64,000 nt of DNA from Mesodorylaimus sp. YZB2_4 (lineage: Eukaryota > Nematoda > Enoplea > Dorylaimida > Dorylaimidae). Positions 22,087 through 31,800 of the stretch are shown piece after piece (within the stretch, counting starts at the first letter, position 1; every line of letters starts with the position of its first letter). The DNA is taken from the NCBI GenBank assembly GCA_030248295.1, contig JASANH010000781.1, positions 434,001 to 498,000 on the forward strand, given 5' to 3'. The notes under the pieces were generated by a model. That model had not been told where the DNA came from and did no database searches. It saw only the letters and a list, made by a program, of their open reading frames with translations. The position numbers and the translations under genes were made by a program.

Positions 22087-25000
22087 ATGGCATTTCCATT
22101 GCGATCGTTGGTTGGCGGGGTGGCGGCCGCGAAGTGGAAGTTCACGATTGAATCAGTGCTGGTAAGTTGACGGTAGAGGGTGTGGCCATCAGAACTGCGA
22201 TGTTGCTAGACCCACAGGGTAGGAGAGGAGGGCTGGGGCTGCTGTTATGCACACTACAGTACGACTACTTAAAGCATCTGCGGATCGTTGGGCGATCCTC
22301 ACAGGGTAGGAGAGGAGGACTAGGGCTGCTGTTATGCACACTACAACTACTTAGAGCATCCTTGCATCTGCGGATCGTAAGGCGATCCTGCTGTGCCTGG
22401 GCTGTGCTGTTCACAACGTGCATACATAACTCTGAGGACAATATGCAACAGATTGAATGGCTATTGAAAGAGGTGCCGCGGGGAGCGCATGGTCTCGAAA
22501 ACATTCCAGGCAGGTCTTCTAGTCGTGGGAGCCAGAGACATCAACCCGACGGGTTTCTGATTCGCCTGGAGAGAGTGTCGACCAACCAACAAAGACAAGC
22601 CAACACTGCTCCGTGTATAAGGCGGCCAGTTAAGACAACCAAATACACAACCGTGACCACAGCCCAAGCACGCCTATTACAAATAGACCCTATGTTAAAG
22701 CATTAGTACTGGTGATAGCCAACCATCTTCCCTTCTTTGCTACTGTCTGCTTTCAGTTTGCTTGCAGCTGCCAGGCGATAACTCTTTTTCGTTATGTTCG
22801 TTCAGGTTCCGCTCAGCTGTTTGCATACGACGAGCGAGTGTATGAAACAGCGCAATCCATTCTCTTTGGCCGAAGCTGGGTTGCTAAAGTTACGAGGGAA
22901 GGAGGAAAAGAAGAAAACCACACCAAGCGAACAACGATTGACCGGAACGAACGATGTCATCTATCGAAAAAATCTACCGAGAGTGTTTCATTCGTGGGAA
23001 ACTGGTGTAGCTTATTTGAAAAGTCAAAGTATGTGGGATTTGTCAATGTTATCAGGGTCATTCGGTCCCTTATAACTGGGTCTCTTCTAGCTCTTATCCC
23101 TGGTGAACTCAAACCAGCTCGTTATCAGTATTTAGCTGAAAAAGGCGATCGTCTTATCAGTGTTGATAAGCTAGTCTTATCAGTGTTGATAAGCTAGTCT
23201 TATCAGTGTTAATAAGCTAATCTTATCAGTGTTAATAAGCTAGTCTTATCAGTGTTGATAAGCTAGTCTTATCAGTGTTGATAAGCTAGTCTTATCAGTG
23301 TTAATAAGCTAGTCTTATCAGTGTTGATAAGCTAGTCTTATCAGTGTTGATAAGCTAGTCTTATCAGTGTTGATAAGCTAGTCTTATCAGTGTTGATAAG
23401 CTAGTCTTATCAGTGTTGATAAGCTAGTCTTATCAGTGTTGATAAGCTAGTCTTATCAGTGTTGATAAGCTAGTCTTATCAGTGTTGATAAGCTAGTCTT
23501 ATCAGTGTTGATAAGCTAGTCTTATCAGTGTTGATAAGCTAGTCTTATCAGTGTTGATAAGCTAGTCTTATCAGTGTTGATAAGCTAGTCTTATCAGTGT
23601 TGATAAGCTAGTCTTATCAGTGTTGATAAGCTAGTCTTATCAGTGTTGATAAGCTAGTCTTATCAGTGTTGATAAGCTAGTCTTATCAGTGTTGATAAGC
23701 TAGTCTTATCAGTGTTGATAAGCTAGTCTTATCAGTGTTGATAAGCTAGTCTTATCAGTGTTGATAAGCTAGTCTTATCAGTGTTGATAAGCTAGTCTTA
23801 TCAGTGTTGATAAGCTAGTCTTATCAGTGTTGATAAGCTAGTCTTATCAGTGTTGATAAGCTAGTCTTATCAGTGTTGATAAGCTAGTCTTATCAGTGTT
23901 GATAAGCTAGTCTTATCAGTGTTGATAAGCTAGTCTTATCAGTGTTGATAAGCTAGTCTTATCAGTGTTGATAAGCTAGTCTTATCAGTGTTGATAAGCT
24001 AGTCTTATCAGTGTTGATAAGCTAGTCTTATCAGCGTTGATAAGCTAGTCTTATCAGTGTTGATAAGCTAGCCTTATCAGTGTTGATAAGCTAGCCTTAT
24101 CAGTGTTGATAAGCTAGCCTTATCAGTGTTGATAAGCTAGTCTTATCAGTGTTGATAAGCTAGTCTTATCTCCGTTTATAAGATAAGCGCTCTCGTGGAT
24201 TTTGAGTTATTAGTCATTGATGAAATTCCCGAGGAAGTCATATCAATTTTGATGGGAGAAGCTATTTTCACACGTGTCTGACTTGCAGCCTACAAGTCGA
24301 CTTATGGCGATCTGCCAGTATGGACTCAATATCGTCGTAATTATCGTGGCAGTGCAGATATGGCGCCAAGGCCAAGGCCCAGTTGCTTCACGAAAGATAA
24401 TCGATTCACGCTGAACAATCCATGCCCGTTGTGTCGAGATGAGTATCTGGTGGTCGATCACAGGGTATGCGGTCTTTGTCGTGGGCTTCCTCTGCCTAGA
24501 CTCACGATCAGGGGTCGTGTGGTGCAAGTTCAGCATAGTCGCTAGTATTGCAACGGTCACACTGAGCTAGTAACGCACTGAGCTGGATTTGTTGTGTGCT
24601 GCTTGTACCCAATTCAGGGACAAACGCGTATGTGCACTGGGTGATTGAAAATGACTTATACCCTAAACACTAAGGAGTACACTCGAGCAAGCTGTGGTTA
24701 GACCTATGGACTTCAACCTGAGCTATGTTTCAGTTCTTGCAGATATAAAACTCCATAATTACAAGGAACAATATTAGAATCAATGGTGTTCCTTAATTTA
24801 GTACCAGTGTATGTCTGGCTCCATATCTGGAGGGGTGACTGGGCGGCTTTTCCACTGTGCAGTGTGTGGCTGAAATATCGCACTGACGGGTAGGGGTCCC
24901 ATCTGCTGGCTGCTTGCAGAGGATTAATTGCCAGACTAGTCTCTACACCAGAATGACATTTGAGCCTGTTGGATCTTTGTGATTATCGTATTTACGCGTT

Positions 25001-25814
25001 GTCGACAGCAAAGGATAAACTGAGGCAGTATTGTATTTGTAATTGGCTGGTTTGAATGAGGTTACAGTAATCGTGCCTTTAATAGTAGTGCCATGGCTGT
25101 GCTGTGTATCAGGGTCGTATGTATATTGCAGTTCTGAGTCATAGCAGTTACAGATTTTCTTTGCTTTTAGAATCCAGAACTGTTAAAACAGTTTATCAAT
25201 CATTTAACGGGGCAAATACTCGATGTGAAGATGACCGGCTTATGCGAGTATCAGCACGACGAAGTTAGAGTTAACGTTTTATTGGCTAGAAATAGTGGTA
25301 AGGAAGCGGAAAGGTTGTTGTTTTTTGAGGTTATTGGATGATCCAGGCTCAGAAGAATTTCTCCGCTTTTTCTAGTGTAAATTTTCTCAGCTGGTGTAGA
25401 CAAGAAAAGCATTAAAGAACAATGGTAGAACTTCAATTTGAGCCTCAAATTTTATGCTGTTCTTTTGCTCAGGTGGACATACTGTAGGATGGTAGGTGGA
25501 AGCACCTGTTCAGCACCTAGACCCGACTCAATGCATGGTCTTGTGGTGGTGGGGTGGCTGGGGAGAAGGCCCCCTGTGCTCGTACTTTATAACTTTCCTT
25601 TTTAGGCTATTTGGTTTTTGACGTCCCATTTCGTAACTACGATTACCGCCATTATTACGCTTCTCTGGCCAACGAGTCGGAGGAGGAAGCTATCAAGGCT
25701 CAGCATGTCGTAAATGTGGCTGATAAGCCTCAACGGTACCCTGATAAGAGGCCGTATCCATTTGTTAAGTATCCAGTGCACGCGGCCATGGTCATATCCG
25801 ATTTTGAATTGTGA
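22087..25814 (+). CDS. mitochondrial ribosomal protein S18B-like
   Basis: Exons 22087-22161, 22806-23028, 24289-24464, 25171-25297 and 25606-25814 join in phase to 269 residues. The core is diagnostic of the metazoan mitochondrial S18B (mS40) branch: PVWTQYRRNYRGSADM, then NNPCPLCRDEYLVVDHR with the paired Cys, then NPELLKQFINHLTGQILDV, and a C-terminal half with FDVPFRNYDYRHYY. The N-terminus is basic and hydrophobic with no acidic residue in the first 20 (MAFPLRSLVGGVAAAKWKF), fitting a mitochondrial targeting sequence. It is a small-subunit component of the mitochondrial ribosome. Intron 2 (1,260 bp) contains the 23-bp hairpin minisatellite. Start: first Met in frame after the upstream gene's poly(A) signal. 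Confidence 0.88.
23151..24170. repeat. 23-bp hairpin minisatellite, about 44 copies
   Basis: The unit is CTTATCAGTGTTGATAAG plus CTAGT. Each unit carries the inverted pair CTTATCA/TGATAAG around a four-base GTGT loop, and so two GATA core motifs in opposite directions. Copies are almost identical across 1,020 bp. The few variants cluster near the ends (TTAATAAG among the first copies, GCCTTATC and one AGCGTT near the last). The unit length is not a multiple of three and the array lies wholly in intron 2 of the S18B-like gene. Confidence 0.97.
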
Positions 25815-25967
25815 CGTGCGAGATAAGGTGATAGAATGAGGAGTGTAGGCGGAGCGCTATCAGAACTGTGAGTCTTCAATTCAACAACAGTCTTTTGTGA
25901 CTGTTTTGCTGGGGAGATGAGTTGTTAGCAGAAGTCCGCTGTGGCGCTAATCGTAGTTAGCAGAGTA

Positions 25968-26469
25968 CAGTCGCGTCCACTTATAGTCACACCAGATAAT
26001 GAATGTCACACAAAACCCCCGAATTTTTCCGTACTTTATGTGTATTTTGAGTTCGCCTATTATCACACTGAAATTGGCCCAGTCCGCTTACTGTCACATA
26101 AATTTCTGGGCCAAGCGGAATAAGTTTGAGAAAAGAGTCACATTTCCTCTCTTGTCAGTCTGAAACAAATGCAAAATCGTAAAAAAGGATTTCTCGCGAG
26201 AAAACGCGTACATTTAGGGCCATGGCACCTTTTTTCAGCGTTGATTTGACTTATCCTCATAATTTGGATTTCTACGATTACGAAAACTGCTTGAATAAGC
26301 GTTGAGTCTTCCAGTTGGTAGGAACGCACAAAAATGATACAAAATGGCGATAAAACGCATAAAAGCAAAGTTTTGGCTATTTTAGAGTGTACTTCGGTTT
26401 TAGTCACACTCCGGATACTGTCACATTTTCTTCCCGTCAGAAGTCGGTGATATTAAGCGGACTCGAGTG
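25968..26469. mobile_element. Tc1/mariner-type MITE
   Basis: The ends are imperfect inverted repeats: CAGTCGCGTCCACTTATAGT on the left and, reversed, CACTCGAGTCCGCTTAATAT on the right. TA flanks both sides (25966-25967 and 26470-26471). An internal repeat of the GTCCGCTTACTGTCAC type is present. It encodes no transposase. It lies about 150 bp after the S18B-like stop codon. Confidence 0.7.
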
Positions 26470-26754
26470 TACATATATTCAGTAGGCTGCTGTAGCGCTG
26501 TTGTCAATCGATACGCAATTTTCTCAACCCGTTCATTTATTGTCTCAAAGATTCACAAAATGAATGCAGTTCTTTCTGCGCACAGGTGGGGTGGTGTACG
26601 CCACAATATTCCTGGCGCCCTGTAGGGGGGCTAGACGATAAAAAGGATTTCGCGGTAAGTGAATTATTAGGGTCACCTCAAAACTTGATGTTTCAGAGGT
26701 GGGCTTATCAAAAATGTGCGCGCCGGCAGCTGAGACTGTCTGTGTCTCTCTATT

Positions 26755-26853
26755 AACCCCTAGGTGCTTAGGAGTAGAGAACACAAACCTGCCACCAAAA
26801 AACCGTGCGAAAAATTTCCCCTCTCCGCGCGCTTCTCTATTCCTAAGCCCTGA
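26755..26853 (+). repeat. 99-bp element, left copy of an inverted pair
   Basis: Matches 27,250-27,348 in reverse complement with about two mismatches. The element itself has short inverted ends (GCTTAGGARTAGAGAA at one side, TTCTCTATTCCTAAGC at the other), so each copy looks like a tiny MITE. Confidence 0.85.
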
Positions 26854-27249
26854 TATACGCTTGCGTTAGGTATAGCGTGGAGAATACATCGCATGCCGAG
26901 TCATAATGCATAGAAGCATTTGCTGCATTGCTTGCATGGTTGGAGGCATGAGATTTTGCTGTTATGGGTTCGGTGCAGTGATTCGTTTAGTCTTTCAAGT
27001 AAACTATGCATTTTGTAAATGGACAGTGCGTTATGTCACTATAACTGTAGGCATGTTACGACTGCAAGCTGTAGGTCAATTAATAGAATGCCAAGTGTGC
27101 GGATATAATGGCTGTGTCGGTTACTCATTGTGTCAGAGAGCAAGCTTCCTGTGCAATGTTTATTTCACGTTATACATAGAACGTGAGTGTAGTGACCGCA
27201 TGCCACGAAGCTTCAGTGTTCCTGCAGCAACGCACAACGGTATCATTTG

Positions 27250-27348
27250 TCAGGGCTTAGGAATAGAGAAGCGCGTGGAGAGGGGAAATTTTTCGCACGG
27301 TTTTTTGGTGGCAGGTTTGTGTTCTCTATTCCTAAGCACCTAGGGGTT
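27250..27348 (-). repeat. 99-bp element, right copy of an inverted pair
   Basis: Reverse complement of 26,755-26,853. The 396-bp spacer between the copies has an open frame from about 26,906 to 27,343 that has no recognisable domain and probably arose by chance. Confidence 0.85.
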
Positions 27349-27579
27349 GGTCCATTTCATGGACCTTTTTTAGTGGGGGTCTCGCCTACTGGCAGGTTGC
27401 CAGTAGTAGTATATGGCATGATTGGCGTTGTGGATGATTTGTCGACCGAATTAGCGACAATAGATAAGTGGACAAATAAATTTCACTGCTAAGAATCACG
27501 ACGACATCAAGTCTCGGCTTCTGGTCGAAAATATGTCCGAGTTGTGCCGATCAGATGATGGGAGTGCATGCGATTTCAG

Positions 27580-27722
27580 GCAAGGGAACTATAGAATTCG
27601 AAGAGTTCATAAAAGTCGTCATGTACGATTTGGCAGATATCGATGGAGATAACGACCGGCAGAGTGGCGAGGAAGACCACACTTCATCCATAAAATATCT
27701 ATGCCATTACCAAATACTGTAG
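27580..27722 (+). pseudogene. orphan EF-hand-like terminal exon
   Basis: After a good acceptor (CGATTTCAG) an open frame reads GKGTIEFEEFIKVVM, which resembles the second half of an EF-hand loop and its exiting helix in calmodulin or troponin C. It is followed by DLADIDGDND, a partial second loop, and a stop. I found no upstream exon with the rest of the protein. It may be the last exon of a calmodulin-like gene whose other exons are lost, or a gene fragment. Confidence 0.35.
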
Positions 27723-27729
27723 TTCCAGA

Positions 27730-28570
27730 AAACACTGGTGATAACACCCCCTCGCTGCCACCCGCCGCCACCCCATCAGCGCGTGACCATGCATACCCAA
27801 TTGCTATACCCAGATGCCCACCGACCGTGCCAAAAATCCCCCACTGTACTTTCCACAGCCCACACACGCAAAACATACGCACCCCTCCCCTCGCCTATGG
27901 CGCTAATCTCTATTCCCTAAGCTAACCCGCGCTTACGATGAATTGCACAACGTAACCCCAACCCGCCCGCCTATAAACAAACATGCGACCCTAACGAAAT
28001 CACAGCACACCAAATAGCCAAATCGCTATTTCGCGTACCACCATCGACAAAATTTTCTTTTCCACCTGATTTCGAAAAAATTACCCTCATTTTCTACTGT
28101 ACAGCGAAAACTTCTCTACAAACTTCATATCTAAACCAACTATGTCAGCACTCAAAATTTCCGAAAAACAGTCATCCTATAATTTCCTCGCTGCCATCCG
28201 CTGCCTTTCCTTCAACACATCCGTGTCCACACCGCACCATACTTTCCACCAAACTCACACGCAAAACATACCCGCCCCTTTCCTCGCCTACGATCTCTTT
28301 TCCTAACTAACGCTACCGCACTACGATTACAACCTGTTTCGTCCTATTCCCTACACATTTCATACTTCCACTATCATGTAAAAACCTACAATATTCTTCA
28401 AAATAACTTTTACAATCTTAATTATATTCTTCCATCCTTAAAACTTGCGATAGATACAAACTCCACTCTACGCAACAAACTGCACGTTTCATCATATTGC
28501 GCAATAACACCCACCCCTGCCCTAAGAAGTCGGCTATTTCGCCACTTTTGCACTTTGTCCCCCAAATGTC
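27730..28570. repeat. C-rich satellite-like block, left
   Basis: C-rich, G-poor DNA in which one sequence recurs at least twice here (27,733-28,020 and about 28,185-28,320): CTCGCTGCCA, CCGCCGCC, ACTTTCCAC, ACACGCAAAACATAC, then CCTCGCCTAYG and TCTCTATTCCCTAAG. The same unit recurs after the MULE element. The spacing is uneven, roughly 250-400 bp. No gene seen. Confidence 0.65.
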
Positions 28571-28877
28571 TTAGGCTTAGCCTACGATAGGCACGATTTC
28601 GAGCTTAGCTACAATGCGCTGGATTTCCAGCTTCTGCTCGAGCTAAGGTAAGCTGGCTTCAGGCTTAGGCTAGATTAGGCTGGTTTTGGCGCTCCACCTA
28701 GAATGCGCTAAATTTGAAAAGCTTAGGCTACGTTGAGCTGCATTTAGAACTTAGGCTATCATAGACTGCACGTGAGGATTAAACTAGGGTCTGCTGGTTT
28801 ACCATTATCTTAGCCTTAGCCTTAACCTACGATAGCCTAGTTTTAGCCTTACGCTAAGATGGACTACATTGACAAGA
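28571..28877. repeat. degenerate 28-bp tandem array starting with TTAGGC
   Basis: About ten diverged units of 27-31 bp begin TTAGGCTA or TTAGCCTA and contain a central CGATAGRCTG-like block. The clearest units start near 28,577, 28,667, 28,727 and 28,755. The first six bases of many units equal the nematode telomere motif, which may be chance or derivation. A MULE transposon is inserted at the last unit. Confidence 0.6.
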
Positions 28878-28882
28878 TTGAG

Positions 28883-31005
28883 ACCCGCCTTTATTTCTTC
28901 CTCGTAACATGTTCGCGCACACTACGATTCGGTAAATGATTCTCAGGTACAAGCACTGCAGCGCGAAGTACAAAAAGGTGATTAGCGTGTAAGCTGACAG
29001 CTGCCCGCGTTAACACCTATTCTTAAAAAAAAAATTCGTATCTTGTCTCTGACCTCGAACACATCGATGCGTTTTTTGATTCTTTACACATACATACTCG
29101 TATATATATAGGTGTACGTCAATTTCGTCAATGGGTAATCATTTCTCATGCGAACGTACACGTATCACAAACAAACTCATCCACGCCCTCTGCAAAAATG
29201 CATGCTTGATGAAACCAGGTATCGCACTTGATACATTGAATCCAATTGACCTCCGCAATGCGTTCATCCGGGTGGCAGTACTCACCTTTAAAGTACCTGA
29301 TAAAATTTTCTTCCGCTTTAAAGTCAGAGAAGAATTTCGAAAGGCAATTCCTGAATTTCGACTGGTCTGTTTCATGCAGTATGATATTCAGACAATACCA
29401 GACGGCTGTGATGCGCTCACGGGTGACCTTTGACAGTACAGCTCTCTGCCAGTTCCGAAGAATGTGCCAAAATACATAAAAGCTTTTGCGGTTTCGGACC
29501 GTCGTATCCAAACACTGCATTCCAGGCACTCCAATATTGTAGGGCATTGTCTGACATAAATACAGATGCGGACACTTGTCCAACTCTGAAAAAGCGTTTG
29601 TGTCAGCTAAGTACTCTGAAAGTAGTGCTCTGAATATACTACTCTTACCGTTTCTTCAACTCCGAAAAAAATCCAGATAGAGTATCATGGGTCTCATTGG
29701 AAGCTAACAGCCATGCATCAGGAAAGCCTTTTCCAAAATCGTCGACAATGAGGACTGTCGCAAGGGTTTGTATTTATTTGTACCGTGCGTTGAGTCGACA
29801 CAAATGGCCTTCGAACCATAAGCCTTTAGCATTTCAGCTTGAAAAGGCGTCTGCAAGCCTAAAGTGAATATGACCGCTGAAGCACGTAGGCAATCTACTG
29901 TATGCGTCTATGCTCGTCATACCTAATGTAAAGAGGCCATCGTCGGACTGCTGCTGATAGTAAAAGAATGGAGAAAGGGTGCCTTCGGAGACTGTTTTTT
30001 CCTGGTGTTGCTATAAAAATAGTGTTATAGATGTCCTGCCGCGTGATCACGTTCTGCTTCATCAGTTTTAGCTGACGTTCCGTTTCTGCATCGACTGACA
30101 ATGACGCAGAAAAATCGCCTAAAATTGTACAGTCCAGTAGGAAAGTGCTAGTGACCTAGGAGTACGTACAGACGCCTCACTTCTTATTTTATTTAAAATC
30201 CAGTCAATCGACCTTCCATCGGCTTTGTAATGGCCGATGGCCTTCGCCACATCGTCTGGTACGTGCATACGCGCCACTGCGGTATCGTGGAAATAATGCT
30301 CGAGACAACATTCAACTGTGACTGTGCTAGTTGCTAAGCATGTGGTCACTGTAGCAAATGCTGAACACTGGAAGCCGCACTTCAGTGACCCAATCTGCTT
30401 CGGTGCTCTTTTCCCTTCAGCTTGTGAATCATAATTTCCACTTCGGTAGCAGTAGAAATACTCCACTTCAGTGGCTTTCGTCTTTCTGGCCCGACGACGA
30501 AGAAATTCAAAGCACCCAGCCTGTTCCACTTCACGCATCCATTCTTGCTGGGCTTGGGCACTTGAAAATGAGAAATACTTGATATCTGCCGAAATCAGAA
30601 CGAATTGGAGGAGCATTGTTACTGCAGCAAACGTTAGACTTCCGATGTCTGTACAAGGCTTGTCGATTGGAAAATTGTTCTTTGCAAATGGTGCAGCTGG
30701 GGCCCACTTCTTGATGCAATTTCTTCCGATGAAGTCCAAGTGCGACAAGGTTAGCCAAAGGCGCGTTACAAATATCACATATTACCATTTTATTAGCGCT
30801 TCATAAACGTGACATTGATCAATAACTGGTTTCGATTTGAAGGCCGGTTGCACAGGCAAATCAGCTGTCACTCTCAGCCAGGCAACCAGCTGTCAGTTCG
30901 TGCGCGTCATCTTTTTGTACTTCGCGCTGCAGTGCTTGTACCTGAGAATCATTTACCGTCTCGTGGTGTGCGCGAACGTGTTACAGGGAAGAAATGAAGG
31001 CGGGT
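28883..31005 (-). mobile_element. Mutator-like (MULE) transposon with long TIRs
   Basis: Ends are inverted repeats of about 120 bp, starting ACCCGCCTTYATTTCTTCC and including GGTAAATGATTCTCAGGTAC. An exact 8-bp duplication AGATTGAG lies at 28875-28882 and 31006-31013. The minus strand carries a decayed transposase gene between the ends. The 2.1-kb size, long TIRs and encoded MULE-type protein identify the superfamily; the TSD is one base shorter than the usual nine. Confidence 0.88.
29146..30788 (-). pseudogene. decayed MULE transposase with C2H2 and PHD-like fingers
   Basis: Reading from 30,788 downwards, the first exon (30623-30788) has two C2H2 fingers (CDICNAPL...HRKKLH and CTICKEQF...RHRK). 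After a 37-bp gap that is in phase as an intron, 30181-30585 encodes the Cys/His-rich domain common to animal MULEs (YFYCYRSGNY, GFQCSAFATV, HYFHDTAVARMHVP). An exon from 30,118 follows (ITRQDIYNT), then the DDE core with CVDSTHGTN near 29,800, MSDNALQYWSAWNAVF near 29,560 and WHILRNWQRAV near 29,480. The tail ends in a PHD-like Cys/His cluster (CIKCDTWFHQAC...CDTC). At least three reading-frame breaks lie between 29,990 and 29,480, so the gene is dead. I do not restore it. Confidence 0.8.
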
Positions 31006-31013
31006 AGATTGAG

Positions 31014-31800
31014 CGACGAACTTCAAAAACGCCAAAATCCCAAACACCTCGTGTTATGCTACCGCCATTTGCACTGACTTCCACCAGTCCCTCCACCATG
31101 CTTCCCACAGGGCACACACATTGAAAACATACCGCATCCCCCCTCGCCTATCATTATGGTACTCTAACTTATACTAAAACCTTTTTATAACCCCACTAAA
31201 AAAAGTCCATCACACTCACCCAATAATCCAAAACCAAAAAAACCGTAATTAACGAAAATCTAAAAGCTGCCCAACTTTTATCGCAAGCAACCACGATAAA
31301 TCTCACAGCCTCCACCACCACTCGTCTCTCCTAACGTCCGCCGGCTACAAAATTATACTAAAATGCCACCGCCCCCCTTGGCCTATGGCGATAGTCTCTA
31401 TGCCTCGATGAATTGCACAACGCACCGCAACCCCGCTGCCTACAACAAACATGACCGACTACATACATCGCGTCTCGCCGCGAATCCCAAGACCTCTCGC
31501 TTTTTGTCCTCAAACCATCTAAAAAACCCCCTTATTTTTACAAACATTACCCTCATTTTGTAGAGCGTTCAATTCTCTATAAACCACATGTCTGATCTAC
31601 CTATGTCAACACTAAAAATTTTAAGAAAACAACGGTCATAAAATTTCCTCGCTGCCAACCGCCGCCTTTCCTTTAACACGTAGGTATAGACACCGCACTA
31701 TACTTTCCACAGAGCCCCACGCAAAACATACGACGCCTATGGACTTACGCTCTATTCCTAAGGTAAGCGCGACGATTTTGGCGCCCACTGGGGTTAGAGT
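31014..31800. repeat. C-rich satellite-like block, right
   Basis: At least three further copies of the C-rich unit seen at 27,730-28,570, around 31,070-31,170, 31,360-31,440 and 31,650-31,770. The 28-bp array and the MULE separate the two blocks. Confidence 0.6.

Noticed and set aside
23151-24170. CRISPR-like array
   Set aside because: Units are contiguous with no unique spacers, the window is eukaryotic, and the array is intronic; it is a minisatellite.
26906-27343. A 145-residue cysteine-rich frame
   Set aside because: It overlaps one arm of an inverted repeat, shows no domain, and has composition expected of chance translation.
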